A DNA stretch of 22,701 bases from an uncultured Porphyromonadaceae bacterium (GCA_900547825.1 URII01000044.1:1-22701), one strand, 5' to 3'. Positions 1 through 8,225 are shown, counted from the stretch's first letter. Notes: a model not told the origin generated them from the letters alone. Made by a program: numbers and translations.

Positions 1-301
1 AGCGCTTGCGGCGTACTACATCGAAATCCTCCTCGGTCAGTGCGGCCTTCTGCTCTGCCATCTTGTCGAATGCACCCTCACGCAGGCGCTTCTCCAGACG
101 GGTCTTATGCTTGCGGATCTGGCGCTCGATACTGCTGATGGCACCGTCTACGGAAGCATACATATCAGTCGTCGTTTCCTCGGCGCGGACAACCAGACCA
201 ACCTGACGCACCGTGATCTCGACCGTCTGCTTGCCGCGCAGCTCACTGAATGTAATCGTGGTATCCGAATCCTGCTGGAAGTAGCGATCCAGCTTCTCTA
301 C
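1..301 (-). other. HPF/RaiA (long-form) fragment fused behind S2, possible assembly chimera
   Basis: Residues 230-329 of the rpsB frame match the ribosome hibernation factor family rather than S2. KLDRYFQ looks like the end of HPF helix 1, followed by VEITVRQVGLVVRAEE, then DMYASVDGAISSIERQIRK and HKTRLEKRL, the hallmark helix 2 and basic tail. A linker then ends in EEDFDVVRRKR, just where long HPF proteins go on to a KRF..KPM dimerisation domain. The first strand and about half of helix 1 of HPF are missing. All six leucines here are CTG, while 13 of 19 in the S2 part are CTC. The fragment resembles HPF of Firmicutes more than Bacteroidales proteins as far as I can recall. A mis-joined contig is the simplest explanation; a real S2-HPF fusion is the alternative. 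Confidence 0.75.
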
Positions 302-988
302 CTTACGCTCCTCCAGGCCCTCGGCCATGGCGCTGCACACTGCATCCAGGATCACCTCGATGCTCTTCGATGCGTCGTCGTTGGCGGGGATCACGAAGTC
401 CACGTCGGTGGGATCGGAGTTGGTGTCAACCATGGCGAATACGGGAATACCGAGACGGTTTGCCTCAGCCACTGCGATGCGCTCCTTGAGCACGTCAACC
501 ACAAACAGAGCGGAGGGAAGACGGTTGAGGTCGGCGATTGAGCCGAGGGTCTTCTCAAGCTTTGCGCGCTGACGGGTGATCTGGAGTTTCTCGCGCTTGG
601 AGAGGTTGTCGAATGTGCCGTCCTTCGACATCTTGTCGATGGTGGCCATTTTCTTTACAGCCTTGCGGATAGTGGGGAAGTTGGTGAGCATACCGCCGGG
701 CCAGCGTTCGATTACGTAAGGCATGTTGACGGATGAAGCCATATCGGCTACTACCTGCTTGGCTTGTTTTTTGGTGGCTACAAAGAGCACTTTTTTGCCC
801 GATTTGGCTATGTTCTTCAAGGCAGCGGCGGCCTCTTCGAGTTTGGCTGCTGTCTTGTAGAGGTCAATGATGTGGATACCGTTGCGCTCCATAAAGATGT
901 ACGGAGCCATGGCAGGATTCCATTTTCTTTTGAGATGGCCGAAGTGGCATCCTGCTTCGAGGAGCTGGTCAAATGTGGGTGTTGACAT
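1..988 (-). CDS. rpsB: 30S ribosomal protein S2, in-frame with an HPF fragment (partial, runs off window)
   Basis: The reading frame opens at the ATG at 988 and stays open to the window edge (329 codons). Residues 1-229 are a complete S2 core: an N-terminal helix with GCHFGH, the KKVLFVATKKQA strand (about 66-77), RWPGGMLTNF (95-104) and the second signature FAMVDTNSDPTDVDFVIPAN (184-203). S2 belongs to the 30S head/body junction and is needed for S1 binding and initiation. It follows rplM and rpsI on the same strand, the usual Bacteroidales order, where tsf normally comes next. From residue 230 the frame continues without a stop into a hibernation-promoting-factor sequence instead of the usual short charged S2 tail, and tsf is not seen. 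Leucine codons also change at that point. S2 identity is certain; the natural 3' end of the gene is not. Confidence 0.9.
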   Translation of the reverse strand, partial: MSTPTFDQLLEAGCHFGHLKRKWNPAMAPYIFMERNGIHIIDLYKTAAKLEEAAAALKNIAKSGKKVLFVATKKQAKQVVADMASSVNMPYVIERWPGGMLTNFPTIRKAVKKMATIDKMSKDGTFDNLSKREKLQITRQRAKLEKTLGSIADLNRLPSALFVVDVLKERIAVAEANRLGIPVFAMVDTNSDPTDVDFVIPANDDASKSIEVILDAVCSAMAEGLEERKVEKLDRYFQQDSDTTITFSELRGKQTVEITVRQVGLVVRAEETTTDMYASVDGAISSIERQIRKHKTRLEKRLREGAFDKMAEQKAALTEEDFDVVRRKR

Positions 989-1099
989 TTTGTTTTGTAA
1001 GGTTGTTTACGTTCTTTTTTAATTACAACTTGACGGTAGGGAACGTGTCCATCCGGGAAGTTTAGATACTAAACACAATATATCGCCGGACGAGCCGGA

Positions 1100-1107
1100 C
1101 AAATATA
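1100..1107 (-). promoter_or_regulatory. possible internal -7 element before rpsB
   Basis: On the minus strand this reads TATATTTG, a match to TAnnTTTG, lying between rpsI and rpsB with about 110 bases of leader to the rpsB ATG. No TTTG is found 19-20 bp upstream, so this is weak; rpsB may simply be read through from the rplM promoter. Confidence 0.25.
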
Positions 1108-1133
1108 TAGCCCATAAAAGGGGGGGATCTCCA

Positions 1134-1520
1134 TTAACGCTTGGAGAACTGGAAGCGTTTGCGGGCTTTGGGCTGACCGGGTTTCTTGCGTTCCACGGCG
1201 CGGGGGTCGCGGGTCATGAAGCCTTCGGCGCGGAGGGCGCTCTTGTCCTCGGGATTTACTTTCACCAGTGCACGGGCTATTGCAAGACGGAGGGCTTCAG
1301 CCTGTCCTTTGTAGCCACCGCCATCGAGATTCACGCGGATATCGTATTTCTCGGCTACATCAAGTGTGTTGAGGGGCTGTTTTACGATATACTGGAGTAT
1401 CGACGAGGGGAAATAGACATCCAACGGACGCTTGTTGATGGTGATCGTGCCGTTGCCGTCTTTGAGGATCACGCGGGCCACGGCGGCTTTGCGGCGGCCT
1501 ACTGCATTTACTGTTTCCAT
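1134..1520 (-). CDS. rpsI: 30S ribosomal protein S9
   Basis: 128 residues, a normal length for bacterial S9. The protein starts METVNAVGRRKAAVARV, carries the GGGYKGQAEALRLAIARAL signature at about 67-85, and ends in the basic tail KKPGQPKARKRFQFSKR whose terminal arginine reaches the P-site tRNA anticodon loop in the 30S head. The start codon lies 9 bp after the rplM stop, so the two are co-transcribed, as in most bacteria. No Shine-Dalgarno sequence precedes it, as expected in Bacteroidetes. Nothing unusual is seen. Confidence 0.97.
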   Translation of the reverse strand: METVNAVGRRKAAVARVILKDGNGTITINKRPLDVYFPSSILQYIVKQPLNTLDVAEKYDIRVNLDGGGYKGQAEALRLAIARALVKVNPEDKSALRAEGFMTRDPRAVERKKPGQPKARKRFQFSKR

Positions 1521-1529
1521 ATCCTGTGA

Positions 1530-2009
1530 TTATTTCATTTTGTTGATGTCGATAAACTTGGGGTTCTGAGCTTCGTGGGGATGCTCTGAGCCCAGATACA
1601 CATGCATGTTGCCGAGTAGCTCACGGCCGAGGCGGTTTTTGGGAAGCATGCCCTTCATCACCTTTATGAAAAGGGGATTGATGCCGGCTTTGAGATGCTT
1701 GTTGTGGGCTTTTTTCATAAGGACTTCGGGAGTCGATACGCGCTGTCCGCCGGGATAGCCTGTGTAACGGAGATACTCACGGTCGGTCATTTTTTTACCG
1801 GTGAGGATAATCTGGTCAGCATTGATGATAATCACATTGTCGCCGCATTCTACATTGGGCGAGTAGCAGGGTTTGTTTTTGCCGCGGAGGATCTTTGCGA
1901 CTTTGGAGCAGAGGCGGCCGAGGACTTGATCCTTGGCGTCTACGATTACCCACTCTCTGTTGCAGTCGGCAGCCTTGGGCGACGGTGTTCTTAAACTTAA
2001 AGTATCCAC
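1530..2009 (-). CDS. rplM: 50S ribosomal protein L13
   Basis: 159 residues, slightly longer than the usual 140-155 because of an N-terminal extension (MDTLSLRTPSPKAADC) of the kind seen in Bacteroidales L13, which supports this start. Family motifs follow: EWVIVDAKDQVLGRLCSKVA (about 19-38), GDNVIIINADQIILTGKK, YLRYTGYPGGQR, and the C-terminal KGMLPKNRLGRELLGNMHVY with a late SEHPHEAQNP. L13 is an early-assembly protein of the 50S subunit that binds 23S rRNA. It is the first gene of the rplM-rpsI-rpsB unit and has a near-perfect promoter 113 bp upstream. Confidence 0.97.
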   Translation of the reverse strand: MDTLSLRTPSPKAADCNREWVIVDAKDQVLGRLCSKVAKILRGKNKPCYSPNVECGDNVIIINADQIILTGKKMTDREYLRYTGYPGGQRVSTPEVLMKKAHNKHLKAGINPLFIKVMKGMLPKNRLGRELLGNMHVYLGSEHPHEAQNPKFIDINKMK

Positions 2010-2050
2010 TTTTTAATTGTTTAAAAATTAGTTAATTAACTGAGCTTTTT

Positions 2051-2084
2051 GCACACATAGGCACTCGGCCAAAAGTGTCTGTGC
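2051..2084 (-). promoter_or_regulatory. leader hairpin of the rplM transcript
   Basis: Within the 5' leader of rplM, GCACA and TGTGC pair at the ends and CACT/AGTG pair inside, giving a small interrupted stem. Ribosomal protein leaders often carry autoregulatory structures, but this stem is short and could be chance. Comparing the leader among related genomes for compensatory changes would decide it. Confidence 0.25.
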
Positions 2085-2121
2085 GGCTCCGGCTCGATAT
2101 AATTTTACATAATCGGGTGTG

Positions 2122-2152
2122 CAAAGGTAGTCATTTTCTTTGACTTAACAAA
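2122..2152 (-). promoter_or_regulatory. Bacteroidetes-type promoter of rplM-rpsI-rpsB
   Basis: On the minus strand TTTG (2152-2149), a 19-bp spacer, then TACCTTTG (2129-2122) exactly fit the -33/-7 consensus of the Bacteroidetes housekeeping sigma factor. Transcription would start near 2116, about 107 bases upstream of the rplM ATG. Confidence 0.8.
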
Positions 2153-2172
2153 AACTTTTTCATCCAGCTCTT

Positions 2173-2736
2173 TTATGGGGCTGTCAGCTTGGGCGTGATA
2201 CCGTAGACTTTAGAATGTAATGTCGCTATGGTGGCGGAGGGGGTGGGGATAGGGGCTGTGGACATAAGCATGAGCCTTACCGGAGGAAGACCGGGGGAAT
2301 AAGGGGGCTGCATATACGGAATATCGTCGTGCAGCATAAATCCACATCGCTTATAAAAGCCTATGCGCCGTGAGGCCATTTCGCCCGTCTCCGGAGGCTC
2401 GACTTCAAGAAGCAATGGTTTCGGATCGTCATGTTTTAATGATTCAAGTATTTCAGCGCCTATGCCGTTGCCACGCATTGACGGGTCGACTGCAAAATGT
2501 TCGATGTACCGGAAGCCGTCAATCTCCCATATGGTGACGAACCCTGCGAAACTTTCGTCGGGCAGAGTGAGCGCGATTAGCCTGAACTGGCTGTCGGGGT
2601 CGGAGATTAGATTCATGGTGCTGGACCACGGGCGTTGTTCCTCAATGGGAAATGATTCGTAATACAAGGCCTTGACTTTGGCGGTGAGAGGATCGGACGG
2701 TGATATTATCCGGTGTGACGATATGTGTTGACTCAT
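2173..2736 (-). CDS. GNAT-family N-acetyltransferase
   Basis: 187 residues. The central part is a GNAT fold: a strand and turn HFAVDPSMRGNGIGAEIL (80-97) that contains the acetyl-CoA pyrophosphate-binding R-x-x-G-x-G, followed by LLLEVEPP (108-115) and the motif-B-like RIGFYKRCGF (124-133). Such enzymes move an acetyl group from acetyl-CoA to an amine, and the substrate cannot be read from the sequence. The last 30 or so residues, rich in proline and threonine, lie beyond the fold. The gene is divergent from the MazG-like gene, and the promoter of that gene starts at the first bases of this intergenic region. Family assignment is firm; the specific function is unknown. Confidence 0.85.
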   Translation of the reverse strand: MSQHISSHRIISPSDPLTAKVKALYYESFPIEEQRPWSSTMNLISDPDSQFRLIALTLPDESFAGFVTIWEIDGFRYIEHFAVDPSMRGNGIGAEILESLKHDDPKPLLLEVEPPETGEMASRRIGFYKRCGFMLHDDIPYMQPPYSPGLPPVRLMLMSTAPIPTPSATIATLHSKVYGITPKLTAP

Positions 2737-2737
2737 G

Positions 2738-2768
2738 TTTGCTTAGAGTTGATTTATTAGTAATTTTG
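2738..2768 (+). promoter_or_regulatory. Bacteroidetes-type promoter of the MazG-like gene
   Basis: TTTG (2738-2741), a 19-bp spacer and TAATTTTG (2761-2768) fit the consensus exactly. The start of transcription would be near 2774, about 30 bases before the ATG at 2806. Confidence 0.75.
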
Positions 2769-2805
2769 CGGGGCTAAGTTACTATATTTATTAGATAATC
2801 TCGGA

Positions 2806-3180
2806 ATGACAGGTGATAAAAATATGGAAAGTCCGCTGACTATTGCACAGGCTCAGAAAGCAGTGGACGCATGGATACGCTCTACAGGCGCCGGCTATTT
2901 CGGCGTGTTGACCAATATGGCCATGCTGGCAGAGGAGACCGGCGAGGTGGCGCGCTGCATATCGCGGATCTATGGGGATCAAGTGGCAAAAACCACCGAC
3001 AGGCTCGACCTTGGCGACGAACTTGCCGATGTGATGTGGGTGGTGATGGCATTGGCCAATCAGTGCGGGGTGGATCTGGAGAAATGTTTCGCTTCCAATC
3101 TGAAAAAGAAGCTTGATCGTGATTCAGCCCGTTTTGCAGCAGGAAAGCGTCAGGATCCTGCCGAGGAGGCAAGTTCCTGA
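2806..3180 (+). CDS. MazG-like nucleotide pyrophosphohydrolase
   Basis: 124 residues, the size of a single MazG/NTP-PPase domain. The metal-binding signature is visible: E43-E44-x-x-E47 in MLAEETGEVAR, then E72-x-x-D75 in DELADVMWVV, a spacing within the EExxE(12-28)ExxD rule. Enzymes of this family hydrolyse (d)NTPs to monophosphate and pyrophosphate, usually as a dimer or tetramer, as nucleotide-pool housecleaning. An internal ATG at 2824 (MESPLTI) could also be the true start. Its 3' end overlaps the convergent NlpC/P60 gene by 31 bp, and its own promoter is clear. Confidence 0.88.
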   Translation: MTGDKNMESPLTIAQAQKAVDAWIRSTGAGYFGVLTNMAMLAEETGEVARCISRIYGDQVAKTTDRLDLGDELADVMWVVMALANQCGVDLEKCFASNLKKKLDRDSARFAAGKRQDPAEEASS

Positions 3181-3788
3181 TGGCTGCTGTGGTCTATCAT
3201 ACGTTTGGCATGTAGGAAATGGCGGCTGTAATAGCCGTGGTCGGGAAATTTCTGGATGGTGACTCCGCGTTTTGTGGAGGCATGGATGAATTTGAGCGTT
3301 CCCGCAGCCGAATCCACTTCCACCACCATGCCGACGTGTCCCACTGTGCGGCCTCCGCGCCGTCCGCTGAAAAACATCAGATCGCCCGGATTGGCCTCCG
3401 TGATTTTTATTTTCTGTCCGTTTACGGCCTGATGTCGGGAATTGCCTCCGATATTTAAGCCGAAATTTTTGTAAACGTAGCCGGTGAGTCCTGAGCAGTC
3501 GAATGCTTTCGGTCCTTTGGCTCCCCATCGGTATGGGCGTCCGAGAAATTTTTTGGCATAGTCAACGAGATTGCTTTTCAATTCGTCGCATGGATCGGTA
3601 AGTATTTCTTCGCCAAGTTCTGTTTCGCCCGGCTCATCTTCAAGGCCCACCATGGGCACGGAGTTGTCAAACACCGATGTGCAGAAGTCCTTGAATTGCG
3701 ATGATGTGTTTACTGGCGCGGCATATGATGCTGACGTCATGACTAATGCTGCAGTAGCAGCCATTATGTGACAGATATTATTTCTCAT
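3150..3788 (-). CDS. secreted NlpC/P60 peptidoglycan endopeptidase
   Basis: 212 residues. An N-terminal signal peptide ends near SASYA-APV (residues 20-25), then a low-complexity acidic stretch, then the NlpC/P60 domain from about 72 to 195. The catalytic cysteine is C98 in FDCSG, the histidine H151 in GHVGMVV, and the third position H169 in FIHAS; this is the Cys-His-His set of the family. RWGAKGPKAFDCSGL and PGDLMFF are also typical. Such enzymes cut D-glutamyl-diaminopimelate bonds in wall peptides, in the periplasm here. The 3' end overlaps the convergent MazG-like gene by 31 bp. The region upstream (3789-3958) shows no clear promoter for it. An alternative lipoprotein signal is not supported, as no lipobox is seen. 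Confidence 0.93.
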   Translation of the reverse strand: MRNNICHIMAATAALVMTSASYAAPVNTSSQFKDFCTSVFDNSVPMVGLEDEPGETELGEEILTDPCDELKSNLVDYAKKFLGRPYRWGAKGPKAFDCSGLTGYVYKNFGLNIGGNSRHQAVNGQKIKITEANPGDLMFFSGRRGGRTVGHVGMVVEVDSAAGTLKFIHASTKRGVTIQKFPDHGYYSRHFLHAKRMIDHSSHQELASSAGS

Positions 3789-3958
3789 AGCTCTGAATTA
3801 TGGTTTTGTGTCAATTTGTTTTCAGAGGGTAAACGCGGCAGAAGTGTAAAAGATGGGTCAATAACTTGATTTAGCCCTTGTTAGGCTTTGTTTTACATGC
3901 TGAATAAATATTGTCCCATTGGCCGTTGGCGGCATACTGTCAAAATTTATGGTAAATT

Positions 3959-3990
3959 ATTGGGGGTTGAGTGAAAGTTTTGTAAATTTG
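3959..3990 (+). promoter_or_regulatory. promoter of the mutA-mutB operon
   Basis: ATTG (3959-3962), a 20-bp spacer and TAAATTTG (3983-3990). The -7 element is a full match; the -33 has 3 of 4 bases. Transcription would start near 3996, leaving a leader of about 56 bases. Nothing else is evident in the 263-bp gap between the NlpC gene and mutA. Confidence 0.6.
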
Positions 3991-4051
3991 TGGCGCAGAT
4001 AATTAACCCGCTAATTTCTAATCAGAATCAATATATCTAACAAATCTAACC

Positions 4052-5905
4052 ATGGCAGAAAACAAAGAACGTTTGTTTGACCAGTTCCCTCCGGTTTCAA
4101 CAGAGGAGTGGAAAGCAAAAGTGGAGGCTGACCTTAAAGGCGCTCCTTTTGATAAAAAACTGGTGTGGCGCACTAACGAGGGTTTCAATGTGCAGCCCAT
4201 GTACCGCGCTGAAGATATCGCCGGACTGAAAACTACAGATACACTACCCGGTGAATATCCGTATGTAAGAGGTACACGCACCGATAACGACTGGCTCACA
4301 CGTCAGGAAATAAATGTGGAAGATGTGGCCGAGGCCGCAGCCAAAGTCAAGGATCTTCTCACTAAGGGTGTCAATTCATTCGGCTTCAAGGTAAATGATG
4401 TTGAACCCGCTGTGATCGCCACTCTTCTTGAGGGTGTGGATCTTTCAAAGGTGGAAATCAATTTCAGCTGCTGTCCCCGCAAGGCTTTGGAACTGGCCAA
4501 GGCTCTCGTGGCATATATAAAGGAGAAAGGCGCTGTGGATAGCTTCCGTGGCTCCATTGACTTCAACCCGCTGAAACGTCCGCTGAAACATGGCCAGCCT
4601 TTCCCCGGCGATATTGTGGCTATGGCTTCCGAGCTTATGCGTGAGGTGGCTGATGTGCCCGCTCTGCGTGTGCTTGCAGTGGATTCTGTAATGTTCGGCA
4701 ACAGCGGCGCATACATATATCAGGAACTCGGATATGCCCTTGCATGGGGCGCACAGTGGATGACTTCCATGACTGATGCCGGGTTCTGCGCCGATGAAGT
4801 GGCCCGTCGCATTAAATTCAATATGTGCATATCTTCCAACTATTTCATGGAGATAGCCAAGTTCCGCGCCGCCCGTATGCTTTGGGCGCAGATTGTGGAG
4901 ATGTACAAACCTCAGTCGAAGGACAGCGCCAAGATGATGGCCCATGCATCCACATCGGAGTTCAACCAGACCATTTACGATGCGCATGTGAACCTGCTCC
5001 GCAGCCAGACAGAAGCTATGTCGGCAGCATTGGCCGGTGTGGATTCCATCACTGTCACTCCGTTTGACATGCCTTATAAGACTCCCGACGATTTCTCGGA
5101 GCGTATTGCCCGCAACCAGCAGTTCCTTCTTAAAGAGGAAAGCCATCTTGACAAGGTGGTGGATCCGGCCGGCGGTTCCTACTATGTGGAAACCCTCACT
5201 GTGGCTATTGCCCGCGAGGCATGGAAACTGTTCCTTGATGTCGAGGAAAAAGGCGGCTTCCTTGCTTGTGTGAATGACGGCACTGTGCAGAAGGCTGTAA
5301 ACGAGGCCGGTGCAAAACGTCATGAGGATGTGGCCCGTCGTAAAGAGATACTTCTCGGCACTAACCAGTATCCCAATGTAAATGAAACTGCCGCCGGTAA
5401 GATCACCAAGGGCGCATGCTCATGCGGTTGCCACCACGGCGAAGGCGAAGAGCCTGCCGGCGAGGGTCTCGCTATGAAGCGTGCCGCAAGTGATTTCGAG
5501 GCCCTGCGTCTCGCCACTGAGGCTGCTTCGAACCGTCCGAAAGTGTTTATGCTCACTATCGGCAATCTGGCTATGCGTCTTGCCCGCGCCCAGTTCTCAG
5601 GCAACTTCTTCGGCTGCGCCGGCTATGAGATTATCGACAACCTCGGTTTTGATACCGTGGAGGCCGGTATCGAGGCCGCTATGGAGAAAAAGGCTGATGT
5701 AGTGGTGCTCTGTTCAAGCGATGACGAATATGCCGAACTCGCACCTGCGGCCTTCAAGGCTCTCGGCGGCCGTGCCGAATTTGTAGTGGCCGGTGCTCCG
5801 GCGTGCATGGAGGATCTCCGCAAGGAGGGCATAGAGAATTTCGTGCATGTGCGCTGCAATGTGCTTGACGTGCTGAAAGGCTTCAACGAACGCCTGCTTA
5901 AATAA
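4052..5905 (+). CDS. mutA: methylmalonyl-CoA mutase small (beta-type) subunit
   Basis: 617 residues, the usual length for the non-catalytic subunit. Together with MutB it interconverts succinyl-CoA and (R)-methylmalonyl-CoA in the cytoplasm, the route to propionate in Bacteroidales. A TIM-barrel-like N-terminal part (MFGNSGAYIYQELGYALAWG, about 215-234) is followed by a degenerate cobalamin-type domain (PKVFMLTIGNLAMRLARAQF...VVLCSSDDEYAE...FVVAGAPACMEDL). That domain lacks the B12-ligating DxHxxG found in MutB, as expected for this subunit. Between the two domains lies a Cys/His cluster, C456-S-C-G-C-H-H462, followed by an acidic Gly/Glu stretch. mutB follows after 34 bp in the same operon. 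Confidence 0.96.
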   Translation: MAENKERLFDQFPPVSTEEWKAKVEADLKGAPFDKKLVWRTNEGFNVQPMYRAEDIAGLKTTDTLPGEYPYVRGTRTDNDWLTRQEINVEDVAEAAAKVKDLLTKGVNSFGFKVNDVEPAVIATLLEGVDLSKVEINFSCCPRKALELAKALVAYIKEKGAVDSFRGSIDFNPLKRPLKHGQPFPGDIVAMASELMREVADVPALRVLAVDSVMFGNSGAYIYQELGYALAWGAQWMTSMTDAGFCADEVARRIKFNMCISSNYFMEIAKFRAARMLWAQIVEMYKPQSKDSAKMMAHASTSEFNQTIYDAHVNLLRSQTEAMSAALAGVDSITVTPFDMPYKTPDDFSERIARNQQFLLKEESHLDKVVDPAGGSYYVETLTVAIAREAWKLFLDVEEKGGFLACVNDGTVQKAVNEAGAKRHEDVARRKEILLGTNQYPNVNETAAGKITKGACSCGCHHGEGEEPAGEGLAMKRAASDFEALRLATEAASNRPKVFMLTIGNLAMRLARAQFSGNFFGCAGYEIIDNLGFDTVEAGIEAAMEKKADVVVLCSSDDEYAELAPAAFKALGGRAEFVVAGAPACMEDLRKEGIENFVHVRCNVLDVLKGFNERLLK

Positions 5906-5939
5906 AATACTTTTCACACCTCTCAAAATAGTCAATGAA

Positions 5940-8081
5940 ATGAGACCTGATTTTAAAACCATAGATATTACCGCCGACGCTTTCAGCGCTCCCCGCGGCA
6001 CTGTAAATGAGGGTGAAAAGTGGCTCACCCCCGAACTTATTCCCGTAAAGCCCATTTATACCAAGGACGATCTTGAAGGGCTGGAACACCTTAATTATGT
6101 TTCCGGACTTCCTCCGTTCCTCCGTGGCCCGTACAGCGCCATGTATCCTCTGCGTCCCTGGACCATACGCCAGTATGCCGGATTCTCCACTGCGGCAGAG
6201 AGTAACGCGTTCTACCGCCGCAACCTCGCTTCCGGTCAGAAAGGCCTTTCTGTGGCATTCGACTTAGCCACACACCGCGGTTACGATGCTGACCATGAAC
6301 GTGTGGTAGGCGACGTAGGCAAGGCCGGTGTGTCCATCTGCTCGCTTGAGGACATGAAGGTGCTTTTCGACGGCATTCCTCTGAACAAGATGTCCGTGTC
6401 CATGACCATGAACGGTGCTGTGCTTCCCGTGCTTGCGTTCTATATCAACGCTGGTCTTGAACAGGGTGCTAAGCTTGAGGAAATGGCAGGTACCATCCAG
6501 AACGATATCCTTAAGGAATTCATGGTGCGTAACACATATATATATCCGCCGGAATTCTCCATGCGCATCATAGCCGACATATTTGAATATACCTCGCAGA
6601 ACATGCCCAAGTTCAACTCCATATCCATCTCGGGCTACCACATGCAGGAAGCCGGCGCAACATGCGATATCGAGTTGGCCTACACGCTCTCCGACGGTCT
6701 TGAATATCTCCGTGCAGGTGTCAACGCCGGCATGGATATCGACTCGTTCGCTCCGCGTCTTTCGTTCTTCTGGGCCATAGGCATGAACTTCTTTATGGAG
6801 GTGGCCAAGATGAGGGCCGCACGTATGCTCTGGGCCAAGATCGTCAAGCAGTTCAATCCCAAGAACCCCAAATCGCTCGCGCTGCGCACCCACTGTCAGA
6901 CCTCCGGCTGGTCACTCACCGAGCAGGATCCGTTCAACAATGTGGGCCGTACATGTATCGAGGCTATGGGTGCCGCACTCGGCCACACACAGAGTCTCCA
7001 CACCAACGCGCTCGACGAGGCCATCGCCCTTCCCACCGACTTCTCAGCCCGTATCGCCCGTAACACACAGATCTACATCCAGGAGGAAACTATGGTTACC
7101 AAGCAGGTTGACCCCTGGGCCGGATCATATTATGTGGAAGCGCTTACCAATGAGATCGCCCACCGCGCATGGGAGCATATTCAGGAAATCGAAAAGCTCG
7201 GCGGCATGGCGAAAGCCATCGAGACCGGTCTTCCCAAGCTCAAGATCGAGGAAGCCGCAGCCCGCACACAGGCCCGCATCGACTCAGGCCGTCAGACAAT
7301 CGTAGGTATCAATAAATACCGTCTTGACCATGAGGATCCCATCGATATCCTTGAGATCGACAACACCGAGGTGCGCAAAGAGCAGATCGAACGTCTTGAC
7401 GACGTCAAGGCCCACCGTGACGAGGCTGCCGTGAAGAAAGCCCTTGAGGCAATCACCGAATGTGCCCGGACAGGCGAAGGCAACCTCCTTGACCTTGCCG
7501 TCAAAGCTGCCGGACTCCGTGCCACACTCGGCGAGATCTCCGACGCATGCGAGGCTGTTGCCGGACGTTATAAAGCAGTTATACGAACTATTTCAGGTGT
7601 TTATTCCAGCGAAACTAAGATGGATCCCGATTTCGAGAAAGCCCGCGCTATGTGCGAGGATTTTGCAAAACGCGAAGGCCGTCAGCCTCGTATCATGATA
7701 GCCAAGATGGGTCAGGACGGACACGACCGTGGCGCCAAGGTTGTGGCTACCGGTTATGCCGACTGCGGATTCGACGTGGATATGGGCCCGCTCTTCCAGA
7801 CCCCCGCCGAAGCAGCCCGTCAGGCCGTGGAAAACGATGTTCACATTCTTGGTGTCTCATCCCTTGCCGCAGGCCACAAGACCCTCATACCGCAGGTTAT
7901 CGAGGAACTTAAGAAATTAGGCCGTGAGGACATCATGGTCACTGCCGGAGGCGTTATCCCCGCGCAGGACTACGACTTCCTCTATAAAGCTGGTGTGGCA
8001 GCTATCTTCGGTCCCGGCACACGTATTCCGGTGTCTGCGATAAAGATGCTTGAATTGCTCAACGAAGCATCCGAGGAATAA
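5940..8081 (+). CDS. mutB: methylmalonyl-CoA mutase large (catalytic) subunit
   Basis: 713 residues, the usual length. The N-terminal TIM barrel carries GPYSAMY (63-69) and RPWTIRQYAGFSTAAESNAF (72-91), whose RQY tyrosine (Y79) corresponds to the catalytic tyrosine of the Propionibacterium enzyme. NDILKEFMVRNTYIYPPEFS and SISGYHMQEAGAT are near-invariant. The C-terminal adenosylcobalamin domain has D593-G-H595-D-R-G598; H595 is the lower cobalt ligand. GVSSLAAGHKTLIP and VTAGGVIPAQDY complete the B12 fold. It is the second gene of the operon, 34 bp after mutA, and is followed by a 10-bp GC hairpin. Epimerase and the MeaB-type chaperone are not in this window. Confidence 0.98.
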   Translation: MRPDFKTIDITADAFSAPRGTVNEGEKWLTPELIPVKPIYTKDDLEGLEHLNYVSGLPPFLRGPYSAMYPLRPWTIRQYAGFSTAAESNAFYRRNLASGQKGLSVAFDLATHRGYDADHERVVGDVGKAGVSICSLEDMKVLFDGIPLNKMSVSMTMNGAVLPVLAFYINAGLEQGAKLEEMAGTIQNDILKEFMVRNTYIYPPEFSMRIIADIFEYTSQNMPKFNSISISGYHMQEAGATCDIELAYTLSDGLEYLRAGVNAGMDIDSFAPRLSFFWAIGMNFFMEVAKMRAARMLWAKIVKQFNPKNPKSLALRTHCQTSGWSLTEQDPFNNVGRTCIEAMGAALGHTQSLHTNALDEAIALPTDFSARIARNTQIYIQEETMVTKQVDPWAGSYYVEALTNEIAHRAWEHIQEIEKLGGMAKAIETGLPKLKIEEAAARTQARIDSGRQTIVGINKYRLDHEDPIDILEIDNTEVRKEQIERLDDVKAHRDEAAVKKALEAITECARTGEGNLLDLAVKAAGLRATLGEISDACEAVAGRYKAVIRTISGVYSSETKMDPDFEKARAMCEDFAKREGRQPRIMIAKMGQDGHDRGAKVVATGYADCGFDVDMGPLFQTPAEAARQAVENDVHILGVSSLAAGHKTLIPQVIEELKKLGREDIMVTAGGVIPAQDYDFLYKAGVAAIFGPGTRIPVSAIKMLELLNEASEE

Positions 8082-8106
8082 TCTCTCGGACTTCATATCA
8101 TAAAAA

Positions 8107-8145
8107 CCGCGCCGCCATTAGGATTCCAACCCTTTGGCGGCGCGG
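8107..8145 (+). terminator. hairpin terminator of mutAB
   Basis: CCGCGCCGCC (8107-8116) pairs perfectly with GGCGGCGCGG (8136-8145) around a 19-base loop, 25 bp after the mutB stop. The T-tract afterwards is poor (CATTTAT), so it may stabilise the 3' end as much as terminate. Confidence 0.7.
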
Positions 8146-8193
8146 CATTTATGGTTATTCCTATATGATTTTCGAAAAAAGATGCGGCAGAAA

Positions 8194-8225
8194 TTTGCAT
8201 AATTCAGAAAACCTCCATATCTTTG
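8194..8225 (+). promoter_or_regulatory. promoter of tRNA-Glu
   Basis: TTTG (8194-8197), a 20-bp spacer and TATCTTTG (8218-8225), a full consensus match, 35 bp upstream of the mature tRNA. Confidence 0.75.

Noticed and set aside
4445..5323. Long minus-strand ORF opposite mutA (and similar ones opposite mutB, the DXS-like gene and catalase)
   Set aside because: These are codon shadows of strongly coding genes and show no family features.
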